A program made the position numbers and the translations under genes. 64,000 bases of DNA, taken from assembly GCA_963726125.1 (NCBI GenBank), contig CAVSBG010000001.1, positions 186,001-250,000 on the forward strand. Direction: 5' to 3'. The notes under the pieces were generated by a model. The model worked only from the letters and a program-made list of their open reading frames with translations. It had not been told where the DNA came from and did no database searches. Shown in pieces: positions 19,819 to 26,841 of the stretch. This DNA comes from JAMXLO01 sp963726125 (GTDB lineage Bacteria > Pseudomonadota > Alphaproteobacteria > Acetobacterales > Acetobacteraceae). Numbering within the stretch: position 1 is the first letter of the stretch; every line of letters starts with the position of its first letter.

Positions 19819-20045
19819 GAGGTATCTGCCCGCCCCGCCGGTTCACTGTCCTTGAGCAGTCGACCATGGCGACGCGGCTGCACGGGCTGCTCCGGCTCTG
19901 GCTGCGGTAGCACCCGAAGGCATAGCCCATCACAACACCCTTCCTCAGCCTGCCCTCCCGACGAACCAGGAACGCATTCTGGGTGCGTTCTGGACAAACT
20001 CAGAACACGATGAGCTAATCGGGTTCCTACGACGGAGCGATCCTC

Positions 20046-20201
20046 ATGAGCATCAACATTATTTCGCTTCAACCGCTCGGCGCACTGATTGCGGGTATCC
20101 TGATCCTTCTCATCCCGAGGCTTCTGAATTACATCGTGTCGATCTATCTGATTCTGATCGGCCTGGTGGGTCTGTGGCCACACCTTCACCTCACCCACTG
20201 A
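20046..20201 (+). CDS. DUF3096-like small membrane protein
   Basis: 51 residues, starting at ATG 20046 and ending at TGA 20199-20201. The protein is almost all membrane: SLQPLGALIAGILILLIPRL, then LLNYIVSIYLILIGLVGLW. The pattern of a QPL..LIAGILIL.. PRLLNYIV.IYLI..GL core matches the DUF3096 family of tiny bacterial membrane proteins. GGAG lies eight bases before the start. The function of the family is unknown. Its 3' end overlaps a possible minus-strand DUF302 remnant. Confidence 0.75.
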   Translation: MSINIISLQPLGALIAGILILLIPRLLNYIVSIYLILIGLVGLWPHLHLTH

Positions 20202-20340
20202 TCCATCTTCAGCCACCGAGGGGAAGTCAGCGGCGTCATCCTGTCCAATGGATCGAGCGACCATGAGGGTCGGTCCAGCCTTGGGTTGACCATAGAATGT
20301 CAGCAATAAGCTGCAGATGGGTGAGTTAACGGAGGCCTCG
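20178..20340 (-). pseudogene. Possible DUF302-family remnant
   Basis: The minus strand reads ICSLLLTFYGQPKAGPTLM, then VARSIGQDDAADFPSVAEDG and VGEVKVWP. This recalls the DUF302 core seen intact at 60.2-60.6 kb (LLIFGNAAGGTPLMQA ... LPLKALVWQGEDGGVRLSY), but several stretches do not fit and no start is evident. It is taken as a decayed copy. Recognition is weak. Confidence 0.3.
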
Positions 20341-20975
20341 AGGCGAAGAGGTCGCCGCTGCGCGAAGAATCTCACGTGTGATCGTTATCCGCGAAGGACA
20401 GATACCGGTCCGCTAACTAATGTCTGACCGATCGTCACCCTTCGCGCGGATCAACGATAAGCCGCGGTGGCCGCGATACACGAACACGTGTCATCGCGCA
20501 TCGCTGTGGTCGCAACGGTGACGCACCAGGCACAAGTTGGCCACAAAGAGACTACGATCCGGGGGATCCGGCGAGGACATCGCCCGATCCCGCGACATGC
20601 ACACTAGTCTGCTGGCTGGCGTGCCGGGGTGCGATGAAACCTGGCACTGGGAGGCGACGCTGGCGCGTTGAACCGACCGACGGCGCGAGCCCGGTGCATC
20701 ATGATGCAGGCAAGCGCACCAGCTGATCGTTCACGACGCTTGCCTCATGCGATCCGCTCGGCGGCCACAATCCGCCGCGGTGCTCGGGGGATCACGCTTC
20801 TCCGGTCGGCGTATCGCGGATTCTGCGCTCTGCGACGCAAGGATGCCGCCTGAACGGGTGCGCTGCTTCTGGAGCCAGCCGACGCGGATGAGGTAAGCTT
20901 CGGCATGTTCCTGCAACTCGCATTTGGTCCCTCCGCCGGGCGAACCCTGCCTGGGCGGTCCGCCGTGAGGCTGCC
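20341..20975. other. Intergenic region upstream of the chaperone/SNF2 cluster
   Basis: 635 bases with no gene I can support; open frames here are short and Arg/Ala-rich on both strands. It should contain the promoter of the TPR-Hsp70-SNF2 run. I looked for a sigma-32-like CTTGAA...CCAT pair and for a sigma-70 pair and found no convincing one. Confidence 0.45.
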
Positions 20976-23456
20976 ATGAAGAGATTTGCTGCGCGCAAGC
21001 CGGTATTCGCGCCGAGCCCACAGGCCTTGGCGGAGCGCGGCGCGAATGCTCTGCGTCAGGGCCAATTCAAGGACGCGGCCGAAATCTTCAAGCAATTGTC
21101 GCGAGAAGATCCGCGCCCGGAATGGACCCAGCGGCTTTGCGATGCCTATGCCGGCCGCGCCCGTACCTTGGCGGAAAAGGGCATGTACAAGGAAGCCGCC
21201 ATCGTCCTTGAGAACACGCTGGTAGCTGGCGGGACCATCCGCGAGCCACTGTTGTACATGTCGTGCCTGGTCCGGCAAAATCAGCCGGAGAAGGCGCGGC
21301 GCGCGGCGCTCGACGCAATGGCGCGGCTGTCCCCGGCTGAAACCGCCCGTTTGGCGGAGTTCGCCGCCGCGCTGTCGCTGGCGGCGCCCGCTCCGGCCGC
21401 GGCGGACGCTACGCTGGAGGGCGGTGAAGCGTGGGCCGCGCAGAACCGTGCCGCTCAGGCAGCCCTGCGGGCCTGGCTGGGAGGCGAGCCCGAGGACGTG
21501 GTTGATCGCCTGCTCGGCAGCATTCCGTTGCGCTCGCCGTTCGGGGCGATGCGGCTGATCCTGAAAAGCCTGATCACGCCACATGATGCGGCGAAAGTCC
21601 GGTCGTTGCTGGCCATGGTGCCTGCCGGGTCGATCTTCGCCGGGGTCCGTGACGCTGCGGAAGCGGCGCGGGCGGATGACCATGAACTGCTCGGACAGTG
21701 GGTCATGCTGCGCCCGGCGCAACAGCAGTTCGCCGCGGAAATGCGCGGGTTACCGCGGGACAGGCTTGGACTGCTGAACCAGATACTGGACGCCGAACGA
21801 CGCGGTCCAGGCGCCCTGCTGTCGCTGCTGACGCGGCGCGGCCTGCCGCTGCCGGAAGAGGAACTCCGCGCTGCCTGTCTCAACCTGCTGCCGGCCGCGC
21901 CGGACCGCAGGGTGCAGTTCACGCAGCGCTTCGGTCAGCTTTCGGAAATCGAGTCCGATCGGGTTGCGGCGCTCGCGGCGGAGGCGATGCAAGAATGGTT
22001 TGCTGCCATGCATCACTGGGGCGCCATCGCGACCCTGCTGGAGCGTCAGGCGACAGCGGAGTCCCGCCTGGGGCAAGCGGTGGTGCTGCGTCACCTGGCC
22101 GATCTGGCGCGCTTGCACCCCGACATCGCCGAGGACCTGGATGAGCCGGGGGATGGGGCCGATCCGGTCGCGCACTTCCTGGAACGCAGTCTTCAGGCAG
22201 ATCCCACCGACCTGACCGCCGCGGTCGCGTTGCTGGAACGCCACCGCAGCCTGGACAACTCGAAGTCGTGGTATCGCGCGGCGGACCTGGCCGTGGAGCG
22301 CTTCCCCGGCAACCCGGCGGTGCTGCTGCACGCGGTGGACGCGGCGGTGGCACGCAATGCCTTCAAGAAGGCCTCGGGTTTCGCCCGGCAGTTGCTGGCG
22401 GTGGACCCGATCAACATGCCGGTCCGCCAGCGCATGATCGAGCTGCAGCTCGCCCATGCGCGCAAGCAGGTTCGCTCCGGGCGAGCCGATCTCGCCGCCA
22501 AATCGCTGGACGAGGCGTCCGAATGGGAGCGGCCGGACATGCCCAACCCGGCGCTGCGGATCGGCCGGGCCTTGGTGGCGGCGATGGCGGCCACGGACGG
22601 GGACGCGGGCGCGGCGGAGAAGGTGCGTGCGGCAGTGGTGGACGCAGGCGGCGGCACGCTCGGCTGGTTCCGCATGGTCCTGGAAGCCAGCCTGATGGAC
22701 TGGCCCGCCAAACGACTGCAGCCGTTCCAGCGCGAATTGAACGCCGCCCAGAAGAGCGAACCGGACCGCGCGACCGTGTTGGCGCTGGTCGGTTTGCTCG
22801 GGCAACGGGAAGTCCGGGGCAGCCGGCGCGCCATCGCCCCGGCGGTACGCGTTTTTGAACCGTTCCTGGCCCGCGGCAGCCAGATCGACTGGTCGCCGGC
22901 GGAGTTCCTGACCATCGGCGAAATGCTTGCGCATTTGCGGAATTTCCACACGTTGCACCGTTATGCGATGCGCGCCGTGGAGCGCGAGCCGGGCAATCTC
23001 ACCGCCCGGTTCTACCAGGTGCTGGCCCGTGCCGAGGGCAAGCGTGAAGCGCTCACCAGCTGGCAGGAGAGCGAGTTGTTCAGCCTGATGGAACTGGCCG
23101 CTGAACGGCAGGATTTCACCTTGTTCAACCGGGTGCAGAAGCTGGTGTTTGGCCCTGGGGAGCGGAAGGCCATCGGCCGCATGCTGGAAACCGGCAAGGT
23201 CCCCGGCGAGCAATTGGACGATGAGGACATGGGGACGTTGCTGGCGAGCCTCGTCGGCGAAATGCCCAGCCTGCCGGCGCGGGAGGTCCGCGACATGGTG
23301 AACCAACTCGGCCGCGAGGCTGCCATCAGGACGATGGCTGCCATGCTCTCAGAGGGGATGAGCGACGTCTTGTCGGAGGAGCAGGTCCTGCAACTCTGCA
23401 CCGCGATGGTCGCGCAGGCGCTGGACAAGCGGTCGCGGCCGGCGCGGCGACGATAA
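20976..23456 (+). CDS. Large TPR-like repeat protein of the Hsp70/SNF2 cluster
   Basis: 826 residues, almost all predicted helix. TPR-like hairpins are visible, for example ALRQGQFKDAAEIFKQLSRE near residues 26-45, AEKGMYKEAAIVLENTLVAG near 65-84, FKKASGFARQLLAVDP near 465, and FHTLHRYAMRAVEREPGNLT near 655. No signal peptide, no membrane helix, no catalytic motif seen, so it is probably a cytoplasmic scaffold. The ATG at 20976 has GAGG six bases upstream. It is first in a same-strand run: the J-domain gene begins 27 bases after its stop. TPR proteins often bind Hsp70, so a role as client or adaptor platform fits, but that is inference. Confidence 0.8.
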   Translation: MKRFAARKPVFAPSPQALAERGANALRQGQFKDAAEIFKQLSREDPRPEWTQRLCDAYAGRARTLAEKGMYKEAAIVLENTLVAGGTIREPLLYMSCLVRQNQPEKARRAALDAMARLSPAETARLAEFAAALSLAAPAPAAADATLEGGEAWAAQNRAAQAALRAWLGGEPEDVVDRLLGSIPLRSPFGAMRLILKSLITPHDAAKVRSLLAMVPAGSIFAGVRDAAEAARADDHELLGQWVMLRPAQQQFAAEMRGLPRDRLGLLNQILDAERRGPGALLSLLTRRGLPLPEEELRAACLNLLPAAPDRRVQFTQRFGQLSEIESDRVAALAAEAMQEWFAAMHHWGAIATLLERQATAESRLGQAVVLRHLADLARLHPDIAEDLDEPGDGADPVAHFLERSLQADPTDLTAAVALLERHRSLDNSKSWYRAADLAVERFPGNPAVLLHAVDAAVARNAFKKASGFARQLLAVDPINMPVRQRMIELQLAHARKQVRSGRADLAAKSLDEASEWERPDMPNPALRIGRALVAAMAATDGDAGAAEKVRAAVVDAGGGTLGWFRMVLEASLMDWPAKRLQPFQRELNAAQKSEPDRATVLALVGLLGQREVRGSRRAIAPAVRVFEPFLARGSQIDWSPAEFLTIGEMLAHLRNFHTLHRYAMRAVEREPGNLTARFYQVLARAEGKREALTSWQESELFSLMELAAERQDFTLFNRVQKLVFGPGERKAIGRMLETGKVPGEQLDDEDMGTLLASLVGEMPSLPAREVRDMVNQLGREAAIRTMAAMLSEGMSDVLSEEQVLQLCTAMVAQALDKRSRPARRR

Positions 23457-23483
23457 GGGCCCACCCAGAAGGAGCTGTTGCGC

Positions 23484-23801
23484 ATGAGCGATGATCCATT
23501 TGTTGTGCTCGGGGTGGACGAGACCGCCGATGATGAGGCGATCAAGCGCCGTTACCTGGCGCTGGTGCGCGCCTGGCCGCCGGATCGGGAGCCGGAGAAA
23601 TTCCAGGCGCTGCGCCGGGCGTACGAGGCGGTCAGTGGTCCGCGGCAGCGTTTGGAATGGAAGCTGTTGCACAGCAGCACCGCGGCCTTGTTGCGCCTGA
23701 AGCTTCACTGCCTCGCTGCGCCGGAGGCCGGGCGCCGGCGTCCATCGCAAGCCGCGATGAGCGCGCTGCTGTTGGACTCACTGCAGCAGGCCGAGCACTG
23801 A
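23484..23801 (+). CDS. J-domain protein with PPD in place of HPD
   Basis: 105-residue co-chaperone. The N-terminal 55 residues form a J-domain: DPFVVLGVDETADDEAIKRR (helices I-II), YLALVRAWPPDREPEKF and ALRRAYEAVSG (helix III). The His of the HPD tripeptide, needed by classical J-proteins to stimulate Hsp70 ATPase, is replaced by Pro32 (Pro32-Pro33-Asp34). The C-terminal 45 residues have no G/F, zinc or substrate-binding domain. The ATG at 23484 has GGAG nine bases upstream; a TTG two codons earlier is also open. It lies between the TPR and GrpE-like genes, so it probably serves the cluster's own Hsp70. Confidence 0.8.
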   Translation: MSDDPFVVLGVDETADDEAIKRRYLALVRAWPPDREPEKFQALRRAYEAVSGPRQRLEWKLLHSSTAALLRLKLHCLAAPEAGRRRPSQAAMSALLLDSLQQAEH

Positions 23802-23808
23802 CATCCGG

Positions 23809-24504
23809 ATGCGGGAAGGAATTGGCGTGGGCGAGGCCGAGAAGGAACGGTTGCTGGGCCAGTTCCGCGACTATCTCGATGCGATGGAAGAACTGCCGGA
23901 GACACCATCGGATCCTGGTAGCGCAGAGGCGGATCTGTACTCGGTGTTTGTCGAGCTTGCCGCGGTGCGCAACGAGGTGCGCACTGAATCCCGCCTGGTG
24001 AAGGAAGCGCTGGACCAGTTCCGCGGCGTTTTCGACACACTGCGGTCGAGCCAGGTCACGCTGGAACAAGCGTTGCAGCGTGCGCAGGCCGAGGCGCGTG
24101 AGCGTGGCCAGGCGCTGCTGCGCCCCTTGCTGCTGGACCTGCTGGAATTGCGCGACCGGTTGGATGCGGCCCTGCAACAACCTGCCGCGCCGCCACAGCG
24201 GCGCTGGTTCGGCCACTGGCGCCAGCCGCAGCGCGTGGCAGCGGAACCCTGGCGCGAGGGGGTGGGGATCACCGCGCGCCGGCTCGATCGCATCCTGTCC
24301 GAGCGGCGCGTATCGCGTTTGGACCTGGTCGGCCAGCGCTTCGATCCGCGCGTCGCAAGGGCCATCGGCACGAGGCAGGACGAGCGTTTCGGTCCCGGCA
24401 TCGTGGTGGACGAGGTGCGCGCCGGATACCTGTGGGACGACGAACTGCTGCGCACCGCCGAGGTGATCGTCAGCAAGACCGATGAAGGAGACAGCGACGC
24501 ATGA
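23809..24504 (+). CDS. GrpE-like nucleotide exchange factor
   Basis: 231 residues. A long helical N-terminal half (residues about 40-130, with AAVRNEVRTESRLVKEALDQ and LRPLLLDLLELRDRLDAAL) matches the GrpE dimer coiled coil and four-helix bundle. The C-terminal part matches the GrpE beta-wing: GITARRLDRIL, LVGQRFDPRVARAIGT, VVDEVRAGYLWDDELLRTAE. GrpE releases ADP from Hsp70. It is longer than usual at the front and has a basic Trp/Arg insert (QRRWFGHWRQPQR). A GTG at 23827 with GAAGGA six bases upstream is a good alternative start. Its stop overlaps the Hsp70 start by four bases. Confidence 0.85.
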   Translation: MREGIGVGEAEKERLLGQFRDYLDAMEELPETPSDPGSAEADLYSVFVELAAVRNEVRTESRLVKEALDQFRGVFDTLRSSQVTLEQALQRAQAEARERGQALLRPLLLDLLELRDRLDAALQQPAAPPQRRWFGHWRQPQRVAAEPWREGVGITARRLDRILSERRVSRLDLVGQRFDPRVARAIGTRQDERFGPGIVVDEVRAGYLWDDELLRTAEVIVSKTDEGDSDA

Positions 24505-26243
24505 CCGAAGACATCGTCGGGATCGACCTCGGCACGACCAATTCCGAGATTGCGCTGTACCGCGACGGCCGCCCCGAAGTGCTGGCCGACGAGCAGGGGC
24601 GCAAGATCCTGCCCTCGGTGGTTGGGCTGACCGAGACGGGGGAGGTGCTGGTCGGCGAGGAGGCGCGCAACCAGTGGCTGCTGCATCCCGGGCGCACCGT
24701 CCGCTCCATCAAGCGGCGCATGGGACGCGCCGAGACGGTGCGCATGGGCGAGCGCGACTACACGCCGCAGGAGATCTCCGCGATCATCCTGAGGCGGCTG
24801 AAGGAGATCGCCGAGGTCCGGCTGGGCAGGCCGGTGCGCAAAGCGGTGGTCACCGTGCCGGCGTATTTCTCCGACACGCAGCGCCAGGCAACGCGCGAAG
24901 CGGGCGAGATCGCCGGGCTGGAGGTGGTGCGCATCATCAATGAGCCGACCGCCGCGGCGCTGGTTTACGAGGCGGGACAGCACGAGGGCAAACGCATCCT
25001 GGTCTATGACCTTGGCGGCGGCACGTTCGACGTGTCGGTGGTGCGGATCGAGGAGGGCGTGGTCGAGGTCATTTCCAGTCATGGCAACAACCACCTGGGC
25101 GGCGACGATTTCGACCAGAAGATCGTTGCGCACATCCTGGAGCATCTGAAGATCAACCAGGCGGTGGAAGTGTCCGACCAGCCGCGCGCGATGGCGCGTA
25201 TCCTGCGCGCGGCCGAAGCGGCCAAGAAGCACCTGTCCGACCATCCGTTCGCGCGCATCGAGGAGGAGTACCTGGCCGATGCGGAGGAGCGCGGCCCGGT
25301 GCACCTGTCGATGGAGCTGACCCGCGACGAGTACGAGGCGATGATCGCGCCGTATGTCGAGGAGACCCTGCAGGCGATCCACACGGCGCTGCGTTCGGCC
25401 GACCTCACCGCGTCACAGGTGGAGGAAATCCTGCTGGTCGGCGGCGCTACGCGCACACCGGTGATCCGGCGCCGGCTGGCGGAAGTGTTCGGCCACGAAC
25501 CGCGCGGCGAAGTGGACGCCGATCTGTGCGTGGCCATGGGCGCGGCCATCCAGGGCGCGGCGATCTCCGGACAGGAGGTGTCGGCGGTGCTGGTGGATGT
25601 CACCCCGTATACCTTCGGCACCAGCGCGCTGGGCGAACTCGACGGCGAGTTCTACCCGTACTGCTACATCCCGATCATCGCGCGCAATACGCCGATCCCG
25701 GTGCGCAAGAGCGAAATGTTCTACACCGTGGGCGACAACCAGACCGAGGTCGATGTGCGCATCTTCCAGGGCGAGAATCCTGACGCGGAGCAAAACATCG
25801 AGATCGGCCGGTTCCGTGTGGAGGGGTTGAGCAAAGCGCCGGCCGGGAACGAGGTGTTGCTGGACCTGGCGCTCGACCGCGATGGGATTCTGCACGTGAC
25901 CGCGCGCGAGAAGCGCACCGGACTGGAGCGGCGCATCGGCATCGACCAGGCGGTCGGCCGCTATGAGGCGGCCGAATTGCAGCAGGCGCGGGAGCGTATC
26001 GGCGCGTTGTTCGGCGAGAGCGCTACAGACGCGGCGCCGGGCGACGCCAGCGCGAACCGCACCGAGGTCGCGGCGTTGCTGGAACGGGCGCGGGCCAGGT
26101 TGGACTCGATTGGCGATGAGGACCGCCAGGAGATGATCGATCTGATGGAGGCGGTTCAGGACGCCCTGTCGTCAGGGGACGCGGCCGCGCTGGACGAGCC
26201 GCGCACGCAGCTGAACGATCTGCTGTTCTATCTTGAAACCTGA
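24501..26243 (+). CDS. Hsp70-family chaperone (DnaK/HscC-like), short C-terminus
   Basis: 580 residues. The ATPase domain is complete: IDLGTTNSEIALY (phosphate 1, residues 8-20), VPAYFSDTQRQATREAGEIA at 119-138, INEPTAAAL at 146-154, DLGGGTFDVS (phosphate 2) at 170-179 and VGGATRTPVI (adenosine) at 313-322. The substrate-binding domain follows, with DVTPYTFGT and a NTPIPVRKSEMFYT segment. The helical lid is short (roughly 100 residues) and there is no long disordered tail or EEVD-like end, as in HscC-type proteins. Translation is coupled to the GrpE-like gene by a four-base overlap and the zinc-ribbon gene starts four bases after the stop. It is probably dedicated to this cluster, not the housekeeping DnaK. 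Confidence 0.93.
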   Translation: MTEDIVGIDLGTTNSEIALYRDGRPEVLADEQGRKILPSVVGLTETGEVLVGEEARNQWLLHPGRTVRSIKRRMGRAETVRMGERDYTPQEISAIILRRLKEIAEVRLGRPVRKAVVTVPAYFSDTQRQATREAGEIAGLEVVRIINEPTAAALVYEAGQHEGKRILVYDLGGGTFDVSVVRIEEGVVEVISSHGNNHLGGDDFDQKIVAHILEHLKINQAVEVSDQPRAMARILRAAEAAKKHLSDHPFARIEEEYLADAEERGPVHLSMELTRDEYEAMIAPYVEETLQAIHTALRSADLTASQVEEILLVGGATRTPVIRRRLAEVFGHEPRGEVDADLCVAMGAAIQGAAISGQEVSAVLVDVTPYTFGTSALGELDGEFYPYCYIPIIARNTPIPVRKSEMFYTVGDNQTEVDVRIFQGENPDAEQNIEIGRFRVEGLSKAPAGNEVLLDLALDRDGILHVTAREKRTGLERRIGIDQAVGRYEAAELQQARERIGALFGESATDAAPGDASANRTEVAALLERARARLDSIGDEDRQEMIDLMEAVQDALSSGDAAALDEPRTQLNDLLFYLET

Positions 26244-26247
26244 CGTG

Positions 26248-26532
26248 ATGCTGGCTTGCCCGATCTGTCGAGCCAGCCTCAATGGCGCGAGCGTTTGCCG
26301 GCGGTGTCGTGCCGACCTCGGCAAGGTGCAGGAGATCGAGCTGCGCGGGCGCGCTCTGGCGGTAACCGGGTTGCGTGCGCTGGTCGAAGGCGATGCCAAC
26401 GGCGCGTCGCGATGGATCGGCCGGGCACGTTCGGTCCATGCCATACCGGAAGTTCGCGCGCTGGAACGGCTGATGGGGATTGCGAAACCCAGCCGATATG
26501 AGGCGGCGGAAGCGGCGGACGATACGGAGTAG
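26248..26532 (+). CDS. Small zinc-ribbon protein of the Hsp70/SNF2 cluster
   Basis: 94 residues from the ATG at 26248. Two CxxC pairs near the N-terminus, Cys4-Pro-Ile-Cys7 and Cys17-Arg-Arg-Cys20, with CxxC spacing of nine residues between them, make a compact zinc ribbon. The rest is a helical region (LRGRALAVTGLRALVEGDAN, then ASRWIGRARSVHAIPEVRAL) like a single TPR-type hairpin. GTG at 26245 and TTG at 26233 are alternative starts in frame; no strong ribosome site is seen, so translation probably depends on the Hsp70 gene just upstream. Function unknown; such ribbons often bind nucleic acid or act as protein adaptors. Confidence 0.7.
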   Translation: MLACPICRASLNGASVCRRCRADLGKVQEIELRGRALAVTGLRALVEGDANGASRWIGRARSVHAIPEVRALERLMGIAKPSRYEAAEAADDTE

Positions 26533-26841
26533 CTGTCGGGCGCCACCATTCCTGACTGTTGCGCTGCAGGCAGGTTGGCGTCCCGGGGCGGACGATGATG
26601 AGCACTGGTTTCTCATCGTCCCAGCCCCTCCTGGCCGAGCCAAATGAGGCAGCCCGCCAGCGGCAGGTTCAAATCGGGGGCAGGAAATCACCGGCCCGCT
26701 CGAAGGCGCCGTCCTTGGGTATCTCCGCGGCCAATGAAACGGTCATCAACGGCAGGGCCACACCGGCGGTGGCGGCATGGTCCGAGGTTCGCGACACACC
26801 GGCCACTTCACGAATCGCCCGATTTCCGGCGTAGTTCGAAG
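26533..26841. other. Gap before the SNF2 gene with a possible minus-strand remnant
   Basis: 309 bases. The SNF2 frame stays open back to 26644, but those residues are Arg/Pro-rich and look like a shadow. On the minus strand, 26669-26857 reads EVAGVSRTSDHAATAGVALP and LMTVSLAAEIPKDGAFERAG in codons of normal host usage, ending in DFLPPI and a stop. This may be the tail of a lost gene. No terminator is seen, so read-through from the Hsp70 genes to SNF2 is possible. Confidence 0.4.

Noticed and set aside
21750..23306. 518-residue minus-strand frame opposite the TPR gene
   Set aside because: Shadow of a high-GC gene; His/Gln/Arg-rich and without ribosome site. The plus frame fits the operon.
23871..25382. 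503-residue minus-strand frame opposite the GrpE and Hsp70 genes
   Set aside because: Antisense of well-recognised chaperone genes.
24501..26243. Housekeeping DnaK
   Set aside because: The lid and tail are short, the partner J-protein is atypical, and DnaK in alphaproteobacteria is normally followed by dnaJ; a specialised Hsp70 fits better.
26644..26841. Earlier start for the SNF2 gene
   Set aside because: The extra 66 residues are Arg/Pro-rich and the opposite strand looks more coding-like; kept only as an alternative.
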